Shown in pieces: positions 1 to 7,315 of a stretch of DNA of 64,000 bases. The DNA is from Pueribacillus sp041725775 (GTDB taxonomy: Bacteria; Bacillota; Bacilli; Bacillales; UBA6769), in assembly GCF_041725775.1 (NCBI RefSeq), contig NZ_JBEUEL010000014.1, positions 1-64,000 on the forward strand. The letters run 5' to 3'. The notes under the pieces are model-generated. The model searched no databases. It saw only the letters and a list, made by a program, of their open reading frames with translations, and had not been told where the DNA came from. How positions within the stretch are numbered: the first letter of the stretch is position 1; each line of letters opens with the position of its first letter. The translations under genes and the position numbers were made by a program.

Positions 1-45
1 ATGGAATCCGACAATTCCGAGGATACCCTACCTATTTTTTATTGA

Positions 46-1041
46 AAAGACCTTTACACAAAATATTTTACGTCATCTCGTAGAACGGAATCATTAGTTT
101 CTCGCTCTTATTTACACGCTATTCAATATTTACCTTCTTTATATAGTTGGGTATACAAAAAAAATGTTTTTGATAACAAGGAAAAAGATCGTTTTCTATT
201 TTATGAAATGTTGTTTGAACGTGCGATGATCAAATTAATTGACGAAAAGAATCCGAATTGGCTCATTTGTACACAAGCACTTCCATCGTATATTATTAAT
301 CGTTTAAAGCAGAAACAGAAAATTGATCTACCCGTTGTAAACGTTTATACTGATTATTTTATTAACTGTCTTTGGGGAACAGAAATGATCGACTACCATT
401 TAGTTCCAGATCAAATGTTTAAAGATCAACTCATTCAAAAAGGTGTACAAGGTGAGAAAATTTACGTCACAGGTATACCGATTCATCCTTCAATTCAACG
501 TATTGAATCTGTTTATAAACCTTCCAACTCTAAGTATAATATACTTATTACAGGGGGAAGTCTTGGTGTTGGAAATATGATTACGATCGTACGACAGTTA
601 AGGCCTTCTTCGTCAATCGATTACTACGTATTGTGTGGTAAAAATAAGCGATTGTATGATACACTAAAAGAAAAAAATTCCTACGTAACGCCTCTACCAT
701 ATATTGAATCTCCGGATGAAATGAATAAGTTGTATAATGATATGGATGGAATCGTTACGAAGCCCGGAGGTGTTACGATTACTGAGTCTTTAAATAAACG
801 TTTACCAATTTTTATTTACCACACGTTACCCGGACAAGAAGAAATGAATTTAAACTATTTGTTAACGAATGAACTAGTCTTTGACTTAAGAGATATTATT
901 GGAAACGGAAACGTAAGCGACGTTATTTATTCAGTTTTATTATCAGAAGAAGGAATGTATCGTTATCGAAAAAAAGTTGATTTTTTCCATAAAAGGGTTT
1001 CAACAACAAAGTTAAAAAAATTTATTCAACATATTGGTTAG
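46..1041 (+). CDS. YkoN-like family 28 glycosyltransferase, 5' end missing or disrupted
   Basis: Resembles the monogalactosyldiacylglycerol-synthase/UgtP-type glycosyltransferases (GT28), which move a sugar from a nucleotide sugar to a lipid acceptor at the inner membrane face. The acceptor-side half (TQALPSYIINRL, VVNVYTDYF) and the donor-binding half (LITGGSLGVGN, then KPGGVTITESL with the conserved PGG-T-E pattern) are both visible. The frame stays open back to position 46 and reads like family sequence (SLVSRSYL, LPSLYSWVY), but an in-frame TGA at 43-45 cuts it off and the N-terminal glycine-rich start of the family is not seen. The first ATG is at 208, inside the domain, so it is not a credible natural start. 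Either a frameshift, a truncation or a sequence error lies near 40-60. Position before ykoP and ykoQ fits YkoN. Confidence 0.7.
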   Translation, partial: KDLYTKYFTSSRRTESLVSRSYLHAIQYLPSLYSWVYKKNVFDNKEKDRFLFYEMLFERAMIKLIDEKNPNWLICTQALPSYIINRLKQKQKIDLPVVNVYTDYFINCLWGTEMIDYHLVPDQMFKDQLIQKGVQGEKIYVTGIPIHPSIQRIESVYKPSNSKYNILITGGSLGVGNMITIVRQLRPSSSIDYYVLCGKNKRLYDTLKEKNSYVTPLPYIESPDEMNKLYNDMDGIVTKPGGVTITESLNKRLPIFIYHTLPGQEEMNLNYLLTNELVFDLRDIIGNGNVSDVIYSVLLSEEGMYRYRKKVDFFHKRVSTTKLKKFIQHIG

Positions 1042-1049
1042 GGAGAATC

Positions 1050-1628
1050 ATGATGATTTTAAAGGGGTTATTGTATTATTTTTGGGGTCTTATTGATACC
1101 TTTTATTACTATTTTACTCGACTTACTGCATTAGAAAAACAGTATGCCAACAAGCAAAATATTCTTAGGGTAAGAACTACGACATACAAAGGATACGAAG
1201 TAGAACTTTCAGATGGAACAAAGATTAAATATAATGATAAACTAATTAAAATTCATTTGCACAATGTTCGCATAATGAAAGAAACGCGAAAATTTAAAAG
1301 TGAACTAAAGAAAGGCAAGTGGATCTATCGAGCTGTTGAACGTTCTTTACCCGAAGTTGTGTTATTTATAAATGAACATAAAAAAAGCGACGAAATCAAG
1401 GGAATTATCGGAATAACAATGCTCGATCGCGTTTCACAGCGTCTCGGATTTGAAACGAAAGAAATTTCCAACACATATTACAGATGGTTTAAGTGGGCAT
1501 TACAGTTCCCAATTTTGTTTTTATCTACTTCTGATCGTTCAATTAAAACGATCACGAATGTAAAACCGAATTATTTGTTTATGTCGAAAGAAATGCTATT
1601 TGAAAAGTACAATAAATTAATTAGGTAA
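1050..1628 (+). CDS. ykoP: YkoP-family protein
   Basis: A 192-residue protein of unknown biochemical function, recognised by its likeness to Bacillus YkoP and by sitting between an YkoN-like glycosyltransferase and an YkoQ-like phosphoesterase, as in B. subtilis. An N-terminal aromatic stretch (LLYYFWGLIDTFYYYF) may sit in or on the membrane; the rest is basic and soluble. The SD-like AGGGAG ends at 1045, so the second of two tandem ATGs (1053) is slightly better spaced than the first. The gene starts 8 bases after the upstream stop, so it is probably co-transcribed. A role in lipid or envelope metabolism is only an inference from the neighbours. Confidence 0.75.
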   Translation: MMILKGLLYYFWGLIDTFYYYFTRLTALEKQYANKQNILRVRTTTYKGYEVELSDGTKIKYNDKLIKIHLHNVRIMKETRKFKSELKKGKWIYRAVERSLPEVVLFINEHKKSDEIKGIIGITMLDRVSQRLGFETKEISNTYYRWFKWALQFPILFLSTSDRSIKTITNVKPNYLFMSKEMLFEKYNKLIR

Positions 1629-1694
1629 AAAATACCACTACCCATACTTATTCTTTCTTCCTATACTTATTTATAGGGAGAGGAAAGGATTAGT

Positions 1695-2522
1695 ATGGTT
1701 TTTTTAATTTTTGTATATATCATTACAGTTTTGCTTATTATTCTTGCAAAAGCATATAAAAATACGAAAGAAGTTATTATTAATCAAGTTGAAATTCCTA
1801 TAAAAGCCGAAGAAGTTGAAGAACGAGCAACGACTTTTCAAATTTTGCACATTTCAGATTTACATTTAGAAAATTTGTCAATTAGTCCAGATGAGATGTA
1901 TGATCATTTAAAAGGGCGGTCCGTTGATCTAATTGCACTAACGGGCGATTTTCTTGATCGGAAACGCTCGATCCCAAAACTTGTTCCATATTTGGAAGTA
2001 TTTCGTTCTTTACAACCTACACACGGGATGTATGGTGTTTTTGGCAATCATGATTATGTACTGAAAGGTCATCATTTCCAAATGTTAGAAGATACGTTGC
2101 GAAAACACGACTGTCACATTTTAAAAAATGAGCATGCGTCGATTCGTGTGAACGGTCAAATTGTCAACATCGTTGGAGTCGATGATTATAGCACGAATCG
2201 CAGCGATATTGACGCGTCATTTTCAGGTGTCGAAAACAATGGGGTAAATGTTGTTCTCACTCATGATCCGAACGTCGTACTTGAAATGCAGCATGTTGAA
2301 TATGCGTATTTGCTTTCTGGTCATTTTCATGGAGGACAAATTCATTGGCCAAAACCGTATCATCTTGTAAAGATGGGGAAGCTTGCACAAATGAATATGA
2401 TAAAGGGATTGCACAAACATGAGGGCAAACCATTTTACATTAGTGAAGGACTTGGTCAGACAGGTGTAAATATTAGACTTGGTAGCCGACCAGAAATTAC
2501 GTTTCATCAACTTTTCATTTAA
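1695..2522 (+). CDS. ykoQ: YkoQ-like membrane-anchored metallophosphoesterase
   Basis: Calcineurin-type metal-dependent phosphoesterase of 275 residues. An N-terminal hydrophobic segment (residues 2-18) anchors it to the membrane. The dinuclear-metal motifs appear in the family order: HISDLHLE (D-x-H), LTGDFLD (GD-x2-D), FGNHDY (GNHD), VLTHDP and GHFHGGQIHWP (GH-x-HGGQ). Family members of this YkuE/YkoQ type are thought to act on lipid or envelope phosphate esters, but the substrate is not known. It is 66 bases downstream of ykoP, and the spacer carries an SD (GGGAGAGGAAAGG) ahead of the ATG. B. subtilis also keeps ykoQ near the Ku/LigD genes, as seen here. Confidence 0.85.
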   Translation: MVFLIFVYIITVLLIILAKAYKNTKEVIINQVEIPIKAEEVEERATTFQILHISDLHLENLSISPDEMYDHLKGRSVDLIALTGDFLDRKRSIPKLVPYLEVFRSLQPTHGMYGVFGNHDYVLKGHHFQMLEDTLRKHDCHILKNEHASIRVNGQIVNIVGVDDYSTNRSDIDASFSGVENNGVNVVLTHDPNVVLEMQHVEYAYLLSGHFHGGQIHWPKPYHLVKMGKLAQMNMIKGLHKHEGKPFYISEGLGQTGVNIRLGSRPEITFHQLFI

Positions 2523-2602
2523 TTCGATTAGTTTTGTGGTTTATTGACAAACTAAAGTGTAAAGAACGCTAACGATGAATTTTAATGAAAGGACTTGTTA
2601 GA

Positions 2603-3430
2603 ATGCATACGGTTTGGAAAGGCTCTATAAGCTTTGGACTTGTCAATATACCCGTGAAAATGTTTACTGCAACTGAAAATAAAGATATTCGCTTTCGTCA
2701 AATTCATCAAGAATGTGGAACACCAATTCGTTATAAGAAGGTTTGTCCGAATTGTGACCGTGAAGTTGTTGAAGATGAGATCGTAAAAGGATATGAATAT
2801 GAGTCAGGGAAGTACGTTATCGTTAGTAAGGAAGATTTGGCATCCATTGCATCTGAAACTCGAAAAACGATAGAAATTATCGATTTTGTTAACTTAGAAC
2901 AGATAGACCCGATTTATTTCAACAAAACATACTTTTTGTCCCCTCATGAAACAGGGGATAAACCATATCAATTGTTGCGTAATGCGATGAGAAAGACTGG
3001 AAAAATTGCAATTGCAAAAGTAATGATACGCTCTAAGGAAAGTCTCGCAGCCGTTCGTATTTATGAGAACTGTATTGTGATGGAAACGATTTTTAGCCCT
3101 GATGAAGTTCGCTCTGTAGAGCTTGTGCCAGGCATTCAAAATGAATTAAGTGTAAGTGATTCGGAAATGAGTATGGCAGTACAATTAATCGAAAACTTAG
3201 CGACTGATTTTGAACCAGAAAAATATACAGACGAGTATCGAATCCGTTTACAAGAATTAATTCAAGCAAAAGTTAAAGGCGAGGACGTTGTAACAGCGCC
3301 AGATTTACCAGAGATGGCAAATGTTGTTGATTTAATGGAAGCCCTTCAAGCCAGTGTTGAAGCAACGAAAAAATCGAAATCGGCTTCTAAAAGAACACGG
3401 ACAAGAAAAGAGAAATCAGCAAATGAGTAA
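2603..3430 (+). CDS. ku: DNA end-binding protein Ku (NHEJ)
   Basis: Bacterial Ku homodimer subunit, 275 residues. It encircles broken DNA ends and recruits the LigD-type ligase and polymerase for non-homologous end joining, in Bacillus mainly in spores and stationary cells. The hallmark start MHTVWKGSISFGLVNIPVKM is intact, followed by the Cys-containing segment (CGTPIRYKKVCPNC), the beta-barrel core, and a Lys/Arg-rich C-terminal tail (KKSKSASKRTRTRK) typical of ligase and DNA contact. An ATG at 2585 is in frame, but the AAAGGA at 2589-2593 is the likely ribosome site for the ATG at 2603, which also gives the conserved N-terminus. A terminator separates it from the convergent ligase. Confidence 0.95.
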   Translation: MHTVWKGSISFGLVNIPVKMFTATENKDIRFRQIHQECGTPIRYKKVCPNCDREVVEDEIVKGYEYESGKYVIVSKEDLASIASETRKTIEIIDFVNLEQIDPIYFNKTYFLSPHETGDKPYQLLRNAMRKTGKIAIAKVMIRSKESLAAVRIYENCIVMETIFSPDEVRSVELVPGIQNELSVSDSEMSMAVQLIENLATDFEPEKYTDEYRIRLQELIQAKVKGEDVVTAPDLPEMANVVDLMEALQASVEATKKSKSASKRTRTRKEKSANE

Positions 3431-3456
3431 CGGGTGCTTCTAGCACCCGTTTTAGT
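3430..3456 (+). terminator. Terminator between ku and the convergent ligase
   Basis: Perfect 8-bp stem ACGGGTGC (3430-3437) / GCACCCGT (3443-3450) with a 5-base loop, followed by TTTTAGTTTG. It overlaps the last bases of both convergent genes, and may act on both strands although the T tract favours the ku direction. Confidence 0.85.
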
Positions 3457-4399
3457 TTGTTTCAAACCTGCATTCGGATGGGGGAACTTGTACAAATGCT
3501 TGAACCGTAGGGTGACGTAATCGTTTTGTCGGTAACCATTCTAAAAATGTAACTTTTACAGTTAGTATTGGTTTCAGCCAAATGCTATCTTTCATTCGTT
3601 CAGGTTTGTTTATAAACGGGCTGCGATTGACGATGAGCGGCTGGATAAGTGTCGTCAGTTGTATCCGCTCTTTCTGCTTTAGTTTTCCAGTTCCGCCGTG
3701 ACCGATGTAGATAAGATTGTCTTGTTCGTCATATAGCCCAAGCAATAAAGAATTTACGATTCCTGAACGTAACGTCACACCCGCGACGACCGCATGAATA
3801 TGTTGAATGTTTTTTTTCTTTTGCCATCTATCATTTTTTCCATTTATAAAGTAAGGACTGTTTAAATTTTTAATAACAATCCCTTCCATTCCTTGTGCTT
3901 TTATTACTTCAAATAATTCGTTACTATTAGTAAAACTAGGAACGACTTGAATGAAAGGAGAGGGAACAATAATTTCTTTAAGTCGTCGCATTCTGTCAGT
4001 AAGTTTTTGTTCATTCATCCAAATTCCGTTGTAGTAAATAACATCGAAAACCATGTAAGTTATCGGTACGTGTTTTCGAACATCATTTACTTTTTCGAAG
4101 CGTCGAATTCCATCACGTCGCATGACAGTTGGAAAGGAGGGTTTTCCATCGTCTCCTAAGGCAATTACTTCACCATCAAGAATGACTGAATTGGCAGTGC
4201 AGTAAGTGGTGATGTTAAGTAGTTCTGGATAATGGTACGTTCGTTCGTTTAATTTGCGATTAAATAATCTCACTGTGTCGCCATCATAATACGTTAACAA
4301 TCTTACTCCATCCCACTTTACTTGTGAAATCCATTCATCGCCAACTGGGATGATGTCTGTTTTTACTGGTTCAAAAGGAATGATTGGCTTCAGTTTCAT
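3452..4399 (-). CDS. ATP-dependent DNA ligase, stand-alone LigD ligase domain
   Basis: Seals nicks and joined ends using ATP. The 315 residues contain only the ligase part: motif I KWDG with catalytic Lys near residue 28, the LDGE motif, YMVFDVIYY (motif III), EGIVIKNL (motif IV) and WQKKKN (motif V), then an OB-fold half with GLYDEQDNLIYIGHGG. No polymerase or phosphoesterase domain is attached. In B. subtilis LigD the ligase and polymerase are one polypeptide; here the polymerase is a separate gene at 6199-7110. It starts a minus-strand run with splAB upstream and ends against ku in a tail-to-tail arrangement. Expected partner of Ku; forespore expression is inferred from splAB. Confidence 0.92.
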   Translation of the reverse strand: MKLKPIIPFEPVKTDIIPVGDEWISQVKWDGVRLLTYYDGDTVRLFNRKLNERTYHYPELLNITTYCTANSVILDGEVIALGDDGKPSFPTVMRRDGIRRFEKVNDVRKHVPITYMVFDVIYYNGIWMNEQKLTDRMRRLKEIIVPSPFIQVVPSFTNSNELFEVIKAQGMEGIVIKNLNSPYFINGKNDRWQKKKNIQHIHAVVAGVTLRSGIVNSLLLGLYDEQDNLIYIGHGGTGKLKQKERIQLTTLIQPLIVNRSPFINKPERMKDSIWLKPILTVKVTFLEWLPTKRLRHPTVQAFVQVPPSECRFETN

Positions 4400-4436
4400 A
4401 TTAACCTCTTAATAAAACAGGTTTCCAAATGGAATC

Positions 4437-4784
4437 TTAATGGATTTGCTCATTGAACTGTTCAATACATTGTTGAACGAGTGTAACCCCTTGACTCATC
4501 GCAACGCCTCCGCCTATGGCAGTAGAAACTCCAATTACTTCAAATATTTCTTCCTTCGAACAGCCTTGTTCGAGGCACCCTTTTGTGTGATAAATGATAC
4601 AATACTCATCTTGAGCATACGTACTAATTCCAAGTGCAATGAGTTGTTTTTGTTTTTGGCTTAATTGTCCTTTTGCAAAACAGCTTTCTGTAAATTTGTT
4701 ATAGTGTTCAACAAGTTCTGGCATGGACTTCTCAAGTTTTCCTAGTCCTTCTTTATAGTGAAACAAATCATGCTGTCGGTCCAT
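4437..4784 (-). CDS. Carboxymuconolactone decarboxylase/AhpD-fold protein
   Basis: A 115-residue all-helical protein of the CMD/AhpD family. The core helix pair is recognisable (KQKQLIALGIST, then EYCIIYHTKGCLEQG and EEIFEVIGVSTAIGGG). AhpD-type members use a C-x2-C plus His as a peroxidase relay; here one Cys and the nearby His (YCIIYH) are kept, with another Cys seven residues further on (KGC), so the redox pair is not the classic one. It lies between the ligase and splB in the same direction, 37 bases before the ligase start, so it is probably co-expressed with the repair genes. Its function is unknown; a thiol or oxidative-damage role is only an inference. Confidence 0.8.
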   Translation of the reverse strand: MDRQHDLFHYKEGLGKLEKSMPELVEHYNKFTESCFAKGQLSQKQKQLIALGISTYAQDEYCIIYHTKGCLEQGCSKEEIFEVIGVSTAIGGGVAMSQGVTLVQQCIEQFNEQIH

Positions 4785-4828
4785 TTATTTCCCTCATTTC
4801 TATTCGTTTGTCCATCTTTTTCACTAGC

Positions 4829-5857
4829 TTACGTAAAATATTCAATGTTTGCTTGTGGAAAAAACGTCTGAATATAGTTTCCTAACGTATCTTTAATTTC
4901 TTCTTGCTCAGGATCCGTATATACATATTTGTAGATCCCATACCGTCCCCATTTTTGTTTTCGTTTTGATTCATCAAGCTCAAGCTTTGTCATCGGATAA
5001 TTTTTTTGAATGACTCGTTTTGCGGGTTTTGTAAATCGGTGCTGAATCATTTCAAAGGTTAGGTTTTCATGGGTTTTTTTCGGAAGGTGTTCCACTAATT
5101 TTTCTAACATCTTTTTATAGCCGTCTTTCCAACCTTCGTGTAAATAAATGGGCGCTATAATGAAACCAAGCGGATAGCCTGCATTTGCCACTTTGACAGC
5201 AGCTTGAATTCGTTCATGAAGTCGTGACGTACCTGGTTCAAAATACTTAATAACATATTCATCATTTATACTGAAACGAAATCGAGTTTTATTGTTATGT
5301 TTTGCATCGAGCAAATGATCGACATGAGAAAATTTTGTCACAAATCGTAGCTGACCGTATTCCGATTCCCCAAAAAACTCGATTGCTTTTTTCAACGTAT
5401 GTGTTAAATGATCGATCCCTACGATATCTGATGTACATGATGCTTCAAATCTTGTCGTCTCTGGAGCACGTTCTTTCATATATTGTTCTGCTACTTCAAA
5501 AATGTCATCGAGATTGACATATGTCCGAATATACGGTTTGCTGCCCATTGTTGTTTGCAAATAACAATAATGACAATGCCCCATACAGCCAGTTGCAAAT
5601 GGAATGGCATATTCTGCTGATGGCTTGGACGTATCAAATTTTAACGTTTTACGGAGACCGACTACAAGTGTTGATTTCGCAATACGATATTTTTGAAAAT
5701 CATTTTCTCCCGGGAGGTTACGGATATGGTTATGAGATGTTGTTTGCCTAATTTCAATTCCCATGTTTTCAAATTTAGCAATGAGTTCTTTTCCTAACGG
5801 ATAGTCGAGAGCCTTTGGTTCGACATAGACAAGTTGCGGAACAAATGGTCTAACCAT
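4829..5857 (-). CDS. splB: Spore photoproduct lyase
   Basis: Radical-SAM enzyme that directly reverses spore photoproduct (5-thyminyl-5,6-dihydrothymine) in DNA during germination. The 342-residue length matches the family. The iron-sulfur cluster motif CMGHCHYC lies at residues 91-98, and the extra conserved cysteine that takes part in hydrogen transfer in B. subtilis SPL is present at residue 141 (EASCTSD). The ATG overlaps the 3' end of splA by 8 bases, so the two are translationally coupled. In B. subtilis splAB is transcribed by sigma-G in the forespore; the same timing is expected here but no clear promoter could be fixed. Confidence 0.96.
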   Translation of the reverse strand: MVRPFVPQLVYVEPKALDYPLGKELIAKFENMGIEIRQTTSHNHIRNLPGENDFQKYRIAKSTLVVGLRKTLKFDTSKPSAEYAIPFATGCMGHCHYCYLQTTMGSKPYIRTYVNLDDIFEVAEQYMKERAPETTRFEASCTSDIVGIDHLTHTLKKAIEFFGESEYGQLRFVTKFSHVDHLLDAKHNNKTRFRFSINDEYVIKYFEPGTSRLHERIQAAVKVANAGYPLGFIIAPIYLHEGWKDGYKKMLEKLVEHLPKKTHENLTFEMIQHRFTKPAKRVIQKNYPMTKLELDESKRKQKWGRYGIYKYVYTDPEQEEIKDTLGNYIQTFFPQANIEYFT

Positions 5858-6104
5858 AATATTGATCGCCCATTTCTACTACTCCGAAAGCTTCTTGGTA
5901 GGCTTGCTCAGCTTCTTGTTCAGTCTTATAAACCGCGATTTCATCGGTTAATGGATAGTATGTGTCGTATAAAAAGAGAGCAAGTTCACCTGGGGATTCG
6001 GGATGAGACACAACAGCAGCTTCCTGTACATTTGCAACATCTTGCGCGTGCGGATTTCGTATGATGACATACACTACTTCGCCAAGATTAAAATTCGCTG
6101 ACAT
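5850..6104 (-). CDS. splA: SplA-like regulator
   Basis: Small protein (84 residues) related to SplA, the negative regulator of splB expression described in B. subtilis. It ends QYYG and overlaps the start of splB. The open frame reaches a TTG at 6116, but the SD-like GTTGGTGAT lies just upstream of the ATG at 6104, giving MSANFNLGEVVYV as the start. How SplA-type proteins act biochemically is not settled. It is divergent from the polymerase gene, with a 94-base shared promoter region. Confidence 0.88.
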   Translation of the reverse strand: MSANFNLGEVVYVIIRNPHAQDVANVQEAAVVSHPESPGELALFLYDTYYPLTDEIAVYKTEQEAEQAYQEAFGVVEMGDQYYG

Positions 6105-6198
6105 CGTAATCACCAACTTTTGTTTTATTACCGTTAATGTTGCCAGCCGTATACATTCTATTCATCAAAGCGAAACTAAGAAAGAGAGGAGGTGTCTA

Positions 6199-7110
6199 AT
6201 GTCACAGTGGTTTGATGTTAAGATTAATAATCACATTCTTCGAATTACGAATCCAAATAAACTCATTTGGTCGGAACTTAATGTGACGAAACTCGATTAC
6301 ATTCAATACTTGATAGATATGTCACCTTATCTTTTGCCTTATGTAAAAAATCGAATATTAACTACGATTCGGTATCCAGATGGCCTTGATGGAAAGTCGT
6401 TTTATCAAAAAAACATTCCAAACTATGCACCAGCCTGGATCGCAACACACGAGTGGAATGGGACAACGTATATCTTACTCAATAATTTACCTACACTTGT
6501 TTGGTTAGGGAATCAAGCTTGCCTAGAATTCCATGTCCCTTTTAACTACTATTATGAAAGTAATACTCCTTCTGAAATTGTTTTTGATTTAGATCCTTCT
6601 GATCCGAATGATTTTAGTCTTGTGTTAGAAGTTGCACTATTAATGAAAGAAGTGCTTGACTCACTTGGACTCGTAAGTTATCCAAAAACATCAGGAGCTA
6701 CAGGCTTACAAATTTATATTCCGATTGAGCGGCGCTATACGTATGAACAAACATACGAATTTAATAAATTTATTGCATACTATATTGTCGAAAAATATCC
6801 GCAGCTTGTAACATTAGAACGACTTGTAAAAAATCGTGGAAAAAAGCTTTACTTTGATTATATTCAGCATGGGGAAGGGAAGACATTGTCCGCTCCTTAT
6901 TTTACCCGTGCGAGAAAAGAAGGCACTGTTTCTGCGCCTGTTTCTTGGAAGGAGGTGCAGTCTGGCTTCCATCCACATGATTTTACAATGCTAAATATGA
7001 GAAAGCGAGTGAAAGATAGAGGAGACTTATTTTCGAATGTAAATTTGGAAAAAGAGCAACAATCTCTAGACGACTTATTAAACACGATTCAGTCTTTTAA
7101 TAAAGAATAG
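6199..7110 (+). CDS. LigD-type NHEJ polymerase/primase, stand-alone
   Basis: Polymerase domain of the archaeo-eukaryotic primase superfamily that fills gaps, preferring ribonucleotides, during Ku-dependent end joining. The 303 residues hold the diagnostic motifs: metal-binding DLDP within EIVFDLDPSD, YPKTSGATGLQIYIP, and the C-terminal FDYIQHGEGKTLSAPYFTRA. Start chosen at 6199 because GAGGAGGTG sits 7-10 bases before it; a longer open frame to 6061 lacks a ribosome site and overlaps splA. It is not fused to a ligase, so it works as a separate subunit with the ligase at 3452-4399. Divergently transcribed from splA. Confidence 0.92.
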   Translation: MSQWFDVKINNHILRITNPNKLIWSELNVTKLDYIQYLIDMSPYLLPYVKNRILTTIRYPDGLDGKSFYQKNIPNYAPAWIATHEWNGTTYILLNNLPTLVWLGNQACLEFHVPFNYYYESNTPSEIVFDLDPSDPNDFSLVLEVALLMKEVLDSLGLVSYPKTSGATGLQIYIPIERRYTYEQTYEFNKFIAYYIVEKYPQLVTLERLVKNRGKKLYFDYIQHGEGKTLSAPYFTRARKEGTVSAPVSWKEVQSGFHPHDFTMLNMRKRVKDRGDLFSNVNLEKEQQSLDDLLNTIQSFNKE

Positions 7111-7140
7111 GGGCGTAGGTGTATTTATCAATGCCGCTTA

Positions 7141-7197
7141 ACAAATTTCTTCATAATTATATAAATAGAAAGGTCGTGACAAAATGAAGAAATTTGT
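7141..7197 (+). promoter_or_regulatory. 14-bp perfect inverted repeat in the aminotransferase leader
   Basis: ACAAATTTCTTCAT (7141-7154) is the exact reverse complement of ATGAAGAAATTTGT (7184-7197), separated by 29 bases. The 3' arm contains the ATG of a 43-codon open frame, and the loop contains an SD-like AAAGG, so the folded RNA would hide that start. No T tract follows, so it is not a simple terminator. It could be an attenuator, a protein-binding site or a relic of an insertion end. Confidence 0.55.
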
Positions 7198-7315
7198 ATT
7201 TTCATGTCAATCATCGATAAGTTTGGAAAGAATTCGGGGGACTTCAGTATGCGGAAAAATATTATATTTTACGTTCGTATGTCGTGTAAATAAAAAGATA
7301 GAAAGAAGGTGTTAG
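7184..7315 (+). CDS. Possible 43-residue leader peptide
   Basis: Open frame starting MKKFVFSCQSSISLERI and ending VNKKIERRC, with four cysteines and basic residues. Its ATG lies in the 3' arm of the inverted repeat at 7141-7197, and its stop (7313-7315) overlaps the ribosome site and start region of the aminotransferase gene. That layout would suit translational coupling, but the peptide is not recognised, and chance open frames of this size are common. Confidence 0.25.
   Translation: MKKFVFSCQSSISLERIRGTSVCGKILYFTFVCRVNKKIERRC

Noticed and set aside
2223..2510. Minus-strand open frame inside ykoQ
   Set aside because: It is antisense to a gene with all metallophosphoesterase motifs, and has no ribosome site or recognisable sequence. 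Many similar shadow frames were left out for the same reason.
6061..6198. N-terminal extension of the NHEJ polymerase
   Set aside because: The frame is open but runs antisense through splA, and the strong GAGGAGGTG site points to the ATG at 6199.
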